Below are positions 33,130-39,908 of a stretch of DNA of 64,000 bases, piece by piece. The stretch is from assembly GCF_001428305.1 (NCBI RefSeq), contig NZ_LMRZ01000001.1, positions 821,525 to 885,524 on the forward strand, written 5' to 3'. Source of the stretch: Janibacter sp. Soil728 (GTDB lineage Bacteria; Actinomycetota; Actinomycetes; Actinomycetales; Dermatophilaceae). Numbering within the stretch: position 1 is the first letter of the stretch; every line of letters begins with the position of its first letter. The translations under genes were made by a program, and so were the position numbers. The notes below the pieces were generated by a model. It did not search any database, had not been told where the DNA came from, and saw nothing but the letters and a program-made list of their open reading frames with translations.

Positions 33130-33878
33130 GCGTCGGGGTCGTACGGCGGCAGCTCGCCGGTGTCGGTGTCACCCATGCGGTCGGCCCGGTCGCGGCTGCG
33201 GTAGATCAGGCTGTCGCGCCGTGGCGCGGGGCCATAGGTCTCGGGGTCGTCGCCCGGTCCGCCGCCGTTGAAGATGCCGTCGACGACGCCCAGCCGGGTC
33301 GCGTAGTCCTGCGAGGTCTCCCACGCCGGCTCGTCATCGTCCTGCCCGTCGGCCTCGCCCCCTTCGTCGTCCTCGTCGAGGCTCATGCCGAAGACCACCG
33401 AGCAGATGGCGCGGTAGTTGTCGTCGGGGTCGGGGACGAACTCGATCTTGGACAGCGCCTGGTCCTGGCCGGCGCTCTCGAGGACGAAGGTGCCGTAGCC
33501 GAGCACTCGACCGAGCAGGGAGCGCTCGTAGCCCATGTCGGTGACCTTCTTGAGCGGCATCATCGAGACCTTGTGGTTGATCCACCCCTCGAAGAGCACG
33601 ATGCGCTTGTCCGTGGCCACCACGCGCGTGTGCCGCCACTCGATCCACTGCCACAGGCCCCAGCCCAGGACGGCCAGCCAAGCGAGCCACAGGTAACCGA
33701 GGATGCCGCTGTTGGCGTCGCTCACCGAGATGTCGAGCCACAGGACGAGAGCCAGGCTCGCCACGACGACGACGGTCGGCTTGAGCAGCACGATGCGGTG
33801 GTGGCGGATCTCCGCCACGGGGTGCTCGCCAGGGAGGAGGTACTTGCGCAGTCCCTTGTGGGCGACCTCCTGCGCCAT
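33123..33878 (-). CDS. PH-domain (YdbS/bPH2-like) membrane protein
   Basis: The 251-aa protein has two membrane segments near 33-50 and 62-80 (PTVVVVASLALVLWL; GYLWLAWLAVLGWGLWQWI). A bacterial PH domain follows: RHTRVVATDKRIVLFEGWINHKVSMMPLKKVTDMGYERSLLGRVLGYGTFVLESAG. The C-terminal 90 residues are acidic and disordered, including DEPAWETSQDYATR and ending in GELPPYDPDAY. ATG 33876-33878 is 2 bases after the stop of a 57-aa membrane protein, so they are cotranscribed. Such proteins are conserved in actinobacteria without an assigned role. Confidence 0.88.
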   Translation of the reverse strand: MAQEVAHKGLRKYLLPGEHPVAEIRHHRIVLLKPTVVVVASLALVLWLDISVSDANSGILGYLWLAWLAVLGWGLWQWIEWRHTRVVATDKRIVLFEGWINHKVSMMPLKKVTDMGYERSLLGRVLGYGTFVLESAGQDQALSKIEFVPDPDDNYRAICSVVFGMSLDEDDEGGEADGQDDDEPAWETSQDYATRLGVVDGIFNGGGPGDDPETYGPAPRRDSLIYRSRDRADRMGDTDTGELPPYDPDAY

Positions 33879-33880
33879 GA

Positions 33881-34054
33881 CTACCTCGAGATCAGCGAGT
33901 CGAAGAACCTGCCCACGTTCTTCACGCCGTTGGCGATCACGTCCCACGCGGAGCCGACGATGTTGGCGGCCGAGTCGGGGGAGGTCAGGATCGCGTAGAT
34001 GAGGAAGATCGTGAGCAGCCAGAGGACGATCTTCTTGATCGGTGGCGTGTTCAT
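33881..34054 (-). CDS. 57-aa single-span membrane protein
   Basis: The short protein starts MNTPPIKKIVLWLLTIFLIY and continues AILTSPDSAANIVGSAWDVIANGVKNVGRFFDSLISR. One hydrophobic helix (9-24) precedes an amphipathic C-terminal half. It ends 2 bases before the PH-domain gene. The tight spacing and clear membrane helix support a real gene. Similar small proteins precede PH-domain genes in related actinobacteria as I recall. Function is unknown. Confidence 0.75.
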   Translation of the reverse strand: MNTPPIKKIVLWLLTIFLIYAILTSPDSAANIVGSAWDVIANGVKNVGRFFDSLISR

Positions 34055-34144
34055 GGCTCGTTGGTCTCCGTCGTCTGCGGGCAGTGGGCACCCACTGTGG
34101 GCGTGAATCGGGTCCAGTGTGGCAGATGTGACGCGTGGGACGCG

Positions 34145-34783
34145 TCAGACCACGCCGTAGAGCCTGTCGCCGGCGTCGCCGAGGCCCGGGACGATGTACC
34201 CCTGCTCGTCGAGCTTTTCGTCGACGGCCGCGGTGACGAGCGTGATCGGCACGTCGAGGTTCCCGAGCTCGCGCTCCAGGGCGTCGATGCCCTCCGGCGC
34301 GGCGAGGAGGGTGACGGCCGTGATGTCGTCGGCGCCGCGCTCGACCAGGTAGCGGATGGACATCGCCAGGGTGCCGCCGGTGGCGAGCATCGGATCAATG
34401 ACATAGCACTGGCGCCCGGACAGGTCGTCAGGAAGCCGGTTGGCGTAGGTGACGGCCTCGAGGGTCTCCTCGTTGCGCAGCATCCCGAGGAAGCCCACCT
34501 CCGCGGTCGGCAGCAGGCGGACCATGCCCTCGAGCATGCCCAGACCCGCGCGCAGGATCGGCACGACGAGCGGCTTGGGGGTGGAGAGCTTGATGCCGGT
34601 GGTGGGGCCGACCGGCGTCTCGATGTCGAAGGGCTCGGTGCGCACCTCTCGGGTCGCTTCGTAGGCGAGCAGGGTGACCAGCTCGTCGGCGAGCCTGCGG
34701 AAGGTCGGGCTGTCGGTGCCCTTGTGTCGCAGGTAGGTCAGCTTGTGGGCAATGAGCGGGTGGTCCGCGACGATGACGCGCAT
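34145..34783 (-). CDS. upp: Uracil phosphoribosyltransferase
   Basis: The 212-aa salvage enzyme makes UMP from uracil and PRPP. The PRPP-binding loop is [20 protein letters not shown] (about 130-150). [27 protein letters not shown] and the uracil-binding C-terminal [15 protein letters not shown] are intact. ATG 34781-34783 opens [23 protein letters not shown], the standard N-terminus. The gene is divergent from tadA with 33 bases between the starts. Confidence 0.96.
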   Translation of the reverse strand: MRVIVADHPLIAHKLTYLRHKGTDSPTFRRLADELVTLLAYEATREVRTEPFDIETPVGPTTGIKLSTPKPLVVPILRAGLGMLEGMVRLLPTAEVGFLGMLRNEETLEAVTYANRLPDDLSGRQCYVIDPMLATGGTLAMSIRYLVERGADDITAVTLLAAPEGIDALERELGNLDVPITLVTAAVDEKLDEQGYIVPGLGDAGDRLYGVV

Positions 34784-34816
34784 GGCCCCGAAACTACCGT
34801 GCGCGACACTGGTCCC

Positions 34817-35320
34817 GTGAGTCCCGGCCCCGTACGTCCTGCGCGCCCCAGCGAAGAAGTGTGGATGGGGCGCGCCCTCGAGCTCGCGGCCGAGGCGGCC
34901 GCTGACGGGGACATCCCGGTCGGTGCGGTCGTCGTGGACGCCACCGGCGAGATCATCGGCGAGGGGCGCAACACCCGTGAGCGGGACGGTGACCCCACCG
35001 GCCACGCGGAGGTCGTCGCCATGCGGGCCGCAGCAGTGACGAAGGGGGAGTGGCGCCTCACGGGATGCACGCTCGTCGTCACCCTCGAGCCGTGCCCGAT
35101 GTGCGCCGGCGCTGTCGTGGCCAGTCGCGTGCCACGCGTGGTACTCGGCGCGTGGGACACGAAGATGGGCGCCTGCGGGTCCGTGTGGGACGTGGTGCGT
35201 GACCGGCGCTCGATCCACCGCGCCGAGGTGATCGGCGGGGTGCGCGAAGGGGAGGCCGCGCAGCTTCTCGTGGACTTCTTCGGCGAGCGTCGGGAGGGCC
35301 TTGGCCCCTGGGCGGGCTGA
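34817..35320 (+). CDS. tadA: tRNA adenosine(34) deaminase
   Basis: The 167-aa zinc deaminase converts A34 to inosine in tRNA-Arg(ACG), whose gene lies at 10603. The active site is HAE ([13 protein letters not shown]) with the catalytic Glu, and zinc ligands come from [25 protein letters not shown] is a family signature. GTG 34817 was chosen; it gives a 15-residue extension before [22 protein letters not shown], and the internal ATG 34862 is an alternative. The gene precedes tRNA-Ser(CGA). Confidence 0.93.
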   Translation: MSPGPVRPARPSEEVWMGRALELAAEAAADGDIPVGAVVVDATGEIIGEGRNTRERDGDPTGHAEVVAMRAAAVTKGEWRLTGCTLVVTLEPCPMCAGAVVASRVPRVVLGAWDTKMGACGSVWDVVRDRRSIHRAEVIGGVREGEAAQLLVDFFGERREGLGPWAG

Positions 35321-35414
35321 TGTTCACATCGCTCTGACGGACAGGGCGAGCCCGGACCGACCCGACTTCGCCCTGATTTCGGGCCAGCGCCTTCGACCTT
35401 GTATTGTGCTCCGC

Positions 35415-35501
35415 GGTGGCGTGTCCGAGCGGCCTAAGGAGAACGCCTCGAAAGCGTTTGTCGGTTAACGCCGACCGTGGGTTCAAATCCCACCGCCACC
35501 G
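35415..35501 (+). tRNA. tRNA-Ser (anticodon CGA)
   Basis: Acceptor arms GGTGGCG (35415-35421) and CGCCACC (35494-35500) pair. The anticodon loop is CTCGAAA, the variable arm is long and the T-arm is GTGGGTTCAAATCCCAC. CCA is not encoded. It reads UCG. Confidence 0.95.
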
Positions 35502-35510
35502 CCAGCGAAG

Positions 35511-35534
35511 AGCCCCGGGAAACCGGGGCTTTTT
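35511..35534 (+). terminator. Rho-independent terminator with U-tract after tRNA-Ser(CGA)
   Basis: AGCCCCGG and CCGGGGCT pair around GAAA, followed by TTTTT. With the one after tRNA-Pro, it is one of only two hairpins here with a classical U-tract. Confidence 0.92.
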
Positions 35535-35662
35535 GCTGTTCACTCCGGGCCGGGGCGTGCACGAAGGGGAGGGCTGTCGGTCACGTTCAGTGGCGTGACG
35601 GGCCCTGTCGTGAGATCTTGGACCGGGGACTCCATCTGCCGCGCCGTATCGAGAGGGCATAC

Positions 35663-36250
35663 ATGCGCTACCGCTCCACCACCGTCGTCGCCAGCGCTGT
35701 CGCGCTCGTCGCGCTGTTGGCAGGCTGTGGCGACGACAGCGACAGCGACACGGTGAGCTCGTCGAGCAGCACGACCTCGCAGTCCGCCCCCGATGACGAG
35801 CAGGCCTATGCGGCGGCCGAGAAGGTCGAGCCGAAGCTCGGTGCGCACAACCCCAACACGCCGCTCCCGGACGACGTCGAGTGGGCGACGAGCAGCTACG
35901 CCAGGACCTACAACGACTCTCTTGCCGCGCTGAAGAAGCAGGGCGTCACCAAGACGGGCAAGGTCACGACGACCGGCATGTTCCCTGTCGAGTCGGACCC
36001 CGACGCCGCGGGCGGCTGGGACCTGACGATGTACCGCTGCAGTACCTCGACGGTGCGCTATCTCAAGGGTGGCAAGGACGTGACCGCCAGCCCGGACGAC
36101 CCCACCAAGCTGCTCCCCAAGGGGCCCCACAAGAATGTCCACCTGCTGAGCTTCACCACCCCGGACCAGGGGAAGACCTGGCAGCTGAACAAGTCACAGC
36201 TCTTGACCGGCAAGGGCCTCAAGGAGACACCGTGCGCAAAGAACTCATGA
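35663..36250 (+). CDS. Secreted lipoprotein of unknown function
   Basis: The 195-aa protein starts at ATG 35663 after GAGAGGG. Its signal peptide MRYRSTTVVASAVALVALLAGC ends in lipobox LLAGC, then a Ser/Asp-rich linker. The mature domain includes YARTYNDSLAALKKQGVTKTGKVTTTG, FPVESDPDAAGGWDLTMYRCSTSTVRYL and a C-terminal Cys (ETPCAKNS). The two cysteines may pair. The next gene's GTG lies inside its 3' end (19-base overlap), so the two are coupled. No family was recognised. Confidence 0.8.
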   Translation: MRYRSTTVVASAVALVALLAGCGDDSDSDTVSSSSSTTSQSAPDDEQAYAAAEKVEPKLGAHNPNTPLPDDVEWATSSYARTYNDSLAALKKQGVTKTGKVTTTGMFPVESDPDAAGGWDLTMYRCSTSTVRYLKGGKDVTASPDDPTKLLPKGPHKNVHLLSFTTPDQGKTWQLNKSQLLTGKGLKETPCAKNS

Positions 36251-36978
36251 CCTGTGGCGCCGCTGTGGCGCTGGTGCTGTCCGCGGCACCACCTGCCTCG
36301 GCCATCGGGGTCCCGACGGACGTCACGATCACCATCGATCCCGACGGTGGCGGGGTGAAGCTGCACGCAGACACCGACCCGAGCGGCCCGTCCAAGCCGA
36401 AGCCCCCGACGAACAACCAACCTCCGGCGAATCCTCGGCCCCGGCCGACGCAGGGGCCCTCCGGGACCGGGACGTCCGGCCGGCCCGCAGCGCCCCGTAG
36501 CCCCATCGAGGTGCGCCAGGAGGCCATGGACGAGATCAAGCTGACCAGGCCCAAGATCGGCGCCTCACCGTGTCTGGCCGCGGGCGCAGGCTGCACGGGC
36601 ACCGTCGGCGTGCCGGTGTGGTTGTGGGTGGGGGACGGCGACGGTGAGCTGCCGACCGATTCCGCCTCGGCGGAGGCCGGAGCCTTTGACATCAAGGCCA
36701 CCGCCAAGGTGACCCAGGTGAAGTGGTCACTGGGCGATGGCCAGAGCACCCTGTGCTCCGGCACCGAGGCCAAGTACGACGTCGACAGGGACGGCTGGTC
36801 GGCTCCTGAGTGCGGGTTCGAGCACGGTTGGAAGAAGCCCGGGACCTACACGCTGACCGCGACCTATGTCTGGCAGGTCGCATGGACCGGGGACGAGACC
36901 GGGTCCGTGACCCAGGCCATGTCATCGACGCAGCAGGTCACGGTCGGGGAGCTGCAGAGCGTGGCCACGAAGCGCTGA
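36232..36978 (+). CDS. Exported protein of unknown function, PKD-like C-terminal half
   Basis: The 248-aa protein uses GTG 36232, preceded by AAGGAGACACC. Its signal peptide VRKELMTCGAAVALVLSAAPPASA is followed by a Pro-rich linker (about 50-90). The folded part has Cys pairs (SPCLAAGAGCTG, STLCSGTEAKYDVDRDGWSAPECGFEHGW) and a pattern VKWSLGDGQSTLCSG...KPGTYTLTATYVW that resembles PKD-like beta-sandwich domains. It is translationally coupled to the preceding lipoprotein. Similar secreted proteins are common in Micrococcales. Role unknown. Confidence 0.78.
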   Translation: MRKELMTCGAAVALVLSAAPPASAIGVPTDVTITIDPDGGGVKLHADTDPSGPSKPKPPTNNQPPANPRPRPTQGPSGTGTSGRPAAPRSPIEVRQEAMDEIKLTRPKIGASPCLAAGAGCTGTVGVPVWLWVGDGDGELPTDSASAEAGAFDIKATAKVTQVKWSLGDGQSTLCSGTEAKYDVDRDGWSAPECGFEHGWKKPGTYTLTATYVWQVAWTGDETGSVTQAMSSTQQVTVGELQSVATKR

Positions 36979-37027
36979 CCGAGGGTTCCCCTTCGCCCCC
37001 GAGCCGCAGACATGGTTGCCTGATCCC

Positions 37028-37381
37028 ATGCGTCGCCCCACCCGAGCCGTCCTGTCCGCTGCTGCCATCGTCGCTGTGGCCGTGCCGCTGAGTGCCTGCG
37101 ACACGTGGAGCTCGAAGTGCGACACCGACAACACGTGCACGATCAAGATCTCCGGCGACCAGTTCCACGACTTCCCGCGGCCCTACGACAAGGACCACGG
37201 GCTGGAGTCGGCAGACCGCATCCGGCTGGTCTCGGCCACCGAGGGTGGCGAGGCGCTCATCCAGGCCGGCGGCGTGGAGAGCACGTGCACCCGGGGCAGC
37301 AGCTTCCAGATCGTCGACACGACGATCACCTGTGACGTCGTGGGCGACGACAGCGTCGAGCTGACGACGACCCGCCCTTGA
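37028..37381 (+). CDS. Small lipoprotein of unknown function
   Basis: The 117-aa protein starts at ATG 37028. MRRPTRAVLSAAAIVAVAVP with the lipobox LSAC predicts lipidation at Cys24. The mature part has CDTDNTCTIKISGD, STCTRGSSFQI and TTITCDV, giving four further cysteines in a small beta-rich domain. It is the third exported protein in a row after 35663 and 36232, 49 bases downstream, and may belong to the same transcript. No family was recognised. Confidence 0.72.
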   Translation: MRRPTRAVLSAAAIVAVAVPLSACDTWSSKCDTDNTCTIKISGDQFHDFPRPYDKDHGLESADRIRLVSATEGGEALIQAGGVESTCTRGSSFQIVDTTITCDVVGDDSVELTTTRP

Positions 37382-37415
37382 GGGGTTGCTGGACCTGACG
37401 TCCCGCCCGTGACCC

Positions 37416-37922
37416 TCAGCAGGGCTTGATGTCCGCCTCGGGGACGAGCTTGGTGAACTTCGGGCCGAGGACCACGTCGACGCTGGTGCGCTTGCGTGCG
37501 TCCTGGATCATCTCGAAGGAGCCGGTGTGCAGCCCGACGAGCTTGGCGCCGCTGCGGCCGTTGCTGCCGTAGCGCAGATTCCCGACACCGTCGAGCTTGG
37601 CCTTCTTGGGGTCGTTGGCGACCGTCTTGACGTCGAAGCCGCGTGCCGTCAGCTGCGACGCGACCCGTCCGGCGAGCCCGTCGCGGTTGGTCGCGTTGTA
37701 GACGTTGACCTCGACCTGCTCGGGGGTGATGCCGCAGGTCGACGGCGAGCTCTGCGTCGTCGACGAGCTGGCCCGCTCGCTCGGCGACCCGTCGGCGCGG
37801 ATGTAGGACATCGCGTACCAGACGGCGAAGAAGAGCAGCAGCAGCACGATGGTGAAGGTGATGATCGACCGACGGCGTCGTGATCTCGTCGGGTCGTTGT
37901 CGTCGTACGGGTCCTCACGCAT
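37416..37922 (-). CDS. Single-span membrane protein with one LytR_C domain (Cei-like)
   Basis: The 168-aa protein has a charged N-terminus (MREDPYDDNDPTRSRRRR), one membrane helix (about 19-42) and an extracellular LytR_C domain: VEVNVYNATNRDGLAGRVASQLTARGFDVKTVANDP, then NLRYGSNGRSGAKLV and VDVVLGPKFTKL, with terminal Cys. It resembles mycobacterial Rv2700/Cei, linked to cell-envelope integrity (from memory). It lies 2 bases after the stop of a ParB-like small gene, forming a two-gene operon. Confidence 0.88.
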   Translation of the reverse strand: MREDPYDDNDPTRSRRRRSIITFTIVLLLLFFAVWYAMSYIRADGSPSERASSSTTQSSPSTCGITPEQVEVNVYNATNRDGLAGRVASQLTARGFDVKTVANDPKKAKLDGVGNLRYGSNGRSGAKLVGLHTGSFEMIQDARKRTSVDVVLGPKFTKLVPEADIKPC

Positions 37923-37924
37923 GG

Positions 37925-38224
37925 TCAGTCGGTCACCTCGAGCACCCGTGCGTGCAGGGTTCCCCTCTGCTGCAGCGCCGCGCGCAGGGCCCGGTGCAGG
38001 CCGTCCTCGAGGTAGTGCCGACCGCGCCAGAGCACGACGTGCGGGAAGAGGTCGCCGTAGAAGGTCGAGTCCTCGGCGAGCAGGTCGTGCAGGTTGAGCG
38101 AGCTCTTGGTGGTCGTCAGCTGCTCCAGGCGCACGGGGCGGGGCGGCACGTCGGCCCAGTCGCGGGGGGTGGTGCGCCCGTGCTCGGGGTACGGGCGGCT
38201 GTCACCGACGGACTGAAAGATCAC
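37925..38224 (-). CDS. Small conserved protein with ParB/Sulfiredoxin-like motif
   Basis: The 99-aa protein reads MIFQSVGDSRPYPEHGRTT and later LEQLTTTKSSLNLHDLLAEDSTFYGDLFPHVVLWRGRHYLEDGLHRALRAALQQ. The DGLHR motif resembles the DGNHR signature of ParB/sulfiredoxin folds. The family is conserved in actinobacteria beside a LytR_C gene; I know no assigned function. ATG 38222-38224 was used. The gene is divergent from the HerA-like ATPase with 51 bases between the starts. Confidence 0.75.
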   Translation of the reverse strand: MIFQSVGDSRPYPEHGRTTPRDWADVPPRPVRLEQLTTTKSSLNLHDLLAEDSTFYGDLFPHVVLWRGRHYLEDGLHRALRAALQQRGTLHARVLEVTD

Positions 38225-38262
38225 GCAGCCACGATAAGAGGGACGGCGCCCGAAGCCCGCAC

Positions 38263-38268
38263 TAGTCT
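38263..38268 (+). promoter_or_regulatory. Candidate -10 box for leaderless herA-like mRNA
   Basis: TAGTCT lies 7 bases before the GTG start at 38276. No Shine-Dalgarno is present, as for aroQ and dnaX. Confidence 0.45.
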
Positions 38269-38275
38269 CGTGTCC

Positions 38276-39826
38276 GTGACCGACTCTTCACACCTTGACC
38301 TCATCCGTGCGGGCTATACCTTCGATGCGCCTGCGATCGACCTCGGTGCTGCCGTGCTCGACGGGCAGCCGCACGCGGACACGGCCGTGCGCGTGCCCCT
38401 GGCGAGCCTGACCAAGCACGGCCTGGTGGCCGGCGCGACCGGCACAGGCAAGACCAAGAGCCTGCAGCTGATGGCCGAGCAGCTTTCCGCCGCAGGCGTC
38501 CCCGTCTTCCTCGCGGACATCAAGGGGGACCTCTCCGGCGTCGCGTCGCCGGGCGAAGGGAGCGACAAGCTCACCTCGCGCACGGCCTCCATCGGGCAGG
38601 ACTGGCAGCCCACGGCCTTCCCCACGGAGTTCCTCACCCTCGGTGGCCAGGGCATCGGGGTCCCGGTCCGCACGACGATCACGAGCTTCGGGCCGACCCT
38701 GCTGAGCAAGGTCCTGGGCCTCAACGCGACCCAGGAGTCGAGCCTGGGCCTGATCTTCCACTTCGCCGACAAGCAGGGGCTGGCGCTCCTCGACCTCAAG
38801 GACCTGCGCGCGGTCATCCAGTACCTCGTCTCCGACGAGGGCAAGGCCGAGCTCAAGGGGCTGGGTGGGCTCTCGAGCGCCACTGCCGGCGTCATCCTGC
38901 GTCAGCTCATCGCGTTGGAGGACCAGGGCGCGGAGGTCTTCTTCGGTGAGCCGGAGTTCGACACCGCGGACCTCCTGCGCACCACCGACGACGGCCGCGG
39001 CATCGTCACCTGCCTCGAGCTGCCGGCCGTCCAGGAGCGCCCGCAGCTCTTCTCGACCTTCCTCATGTGGATGCTCGCGGATCTCTTCCACGACCTGCCC
39101 GAGGTCGGTGACGTCGACAAGCCCAAGCTCGTCTTCTTCTTCGACGAGGCGCACCTGCTCTTCGACGAGGCGAGCAAGGCCTTCCAGGACTCCATCGAGC
39201 AGACGGTGCGGCTCATCCGCTCCAAGGGCGTCGGCGTCTTCTTCGTGACGCAGAGCCCCAAGGACGTGCCGAGCGACGTCCTGGCGCAGCTCGGCAACCG
39301 GGTGCAGCACCAGCTGCGTGCCTTCACCCCCGAGGACTCCAAGGCGATCAAGGCCGCGGTGACGACCTACCCGCACACCGAGTACGACCTCGAGGAGCTG
39401 CTCACCCAGCTGGGTACCGGCGAGGCCGTCGTCACCGTGCTCTCCGAGAAGGGCACTCCCACGCCGGTCGCGCACACGATGATGCGGGCGCCGTTGTCCC
39501 TGATGTCGCCGTCGACCAAGGAGCTGCTGGAGCAGACGGTCGCCGGCTCCCCGCTGGCCACCAAGTACTCCGAGGCGCTCGACCGCGAGTCCGCGTACGA
39601 GATGCTCGCGGCGAAGCACGAGGCGGCTCCGACGCAGGAGCAGGCGCCGGTGGAGACGAAGGGGGAGACGCCCCCTTCGTCGTCGAAGCCGGCCAAGGAG
39701 GACCCGGGCATGGTGGAGAAGGTCGTGAGCTCCTCGGCCTTCCGGTCGGCGCTGCGGTCGGCCGGGACGGTCATCGGTCGGGAGATCACCCGCTCCCTCT
39801 TCGGCACCTCGCGCCGCCGTCGCTGA
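38276..39826 (+). CDS. HerA/DUF853-family ATPase
   Basis: The 516-aa protein has Walker A GATGTGKTKSLQ (53-64), LADIKGDLSGVASPGE, Walker B LVFFFDEAHLLF (about 280-292), and FFVTQSPKDVPSDVLAQLGNRVQHQLRAF (sensor/arginine-finger region). This is the HerA-C/DUF853 group of hexameric DNA-pumping ATPases, present in actinobacteria as a stand-alone gene with unclear role. A low-complexity tail near 440-480 precedes a basic end (FGTSRRRR). At 39655-39681 the tail DNA forms a perfect GACGAAGGGGG hairpin like the terminators here. Start GTG 38276 follows a TAGTCT box. Confidence 0.88.
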   Translation: MTDSSHLDLIRAGYTFDAPAIDLGAAVLDGQPHADTAVRVPLASLTKHGLVAGATGTGKTKSLQLMAEQLSAAGVPVFLADIKGDLSGVASPGEGSDKLTSRTASIGQDWQPTAFPTEFLTLGGQGIGVPVRTTITSFGPTLLSKVLGLNATQESSLGLIFHFADKQGLALLDLKDLRAVIQYLVSDEGKAELKGLGGLSSATAGVILRQLIALEDQGAEVFFGEPEFDTADLLRTTDDGRGIVTCLELPAVQERPQLFSTFLMWMLADLFHDLPEVGDVDKPKLVFFFDEAHLLFDEASKAFQDSIEQTVRLIRSKGVGVFFVTQSPKDVPSDVLAQLGNRVQHQLRAFTPEDSKAIKAAVTTYPHTEYDLEELLTQLGTGEAVVTVLSEKGTPTPVAHTMMRAPLSLMSPSTKELLEQTVAGSPLATKYSEALDRESAYEMLAAKHEAAPTQEQAPVETKGETPPSSSKPAKEDPGMVEKVVSSSAFRSALRSAGTVIGREITRSLFGTSRRRR

Positions 39827-39908
39827 GCGGGGACCGCTCCCCGTTGTCGGCCCGCAGCCCGGCTGACACGATGTGGGATTCGAGCCACAGATCAGGGGAG
39901 GACTGACG

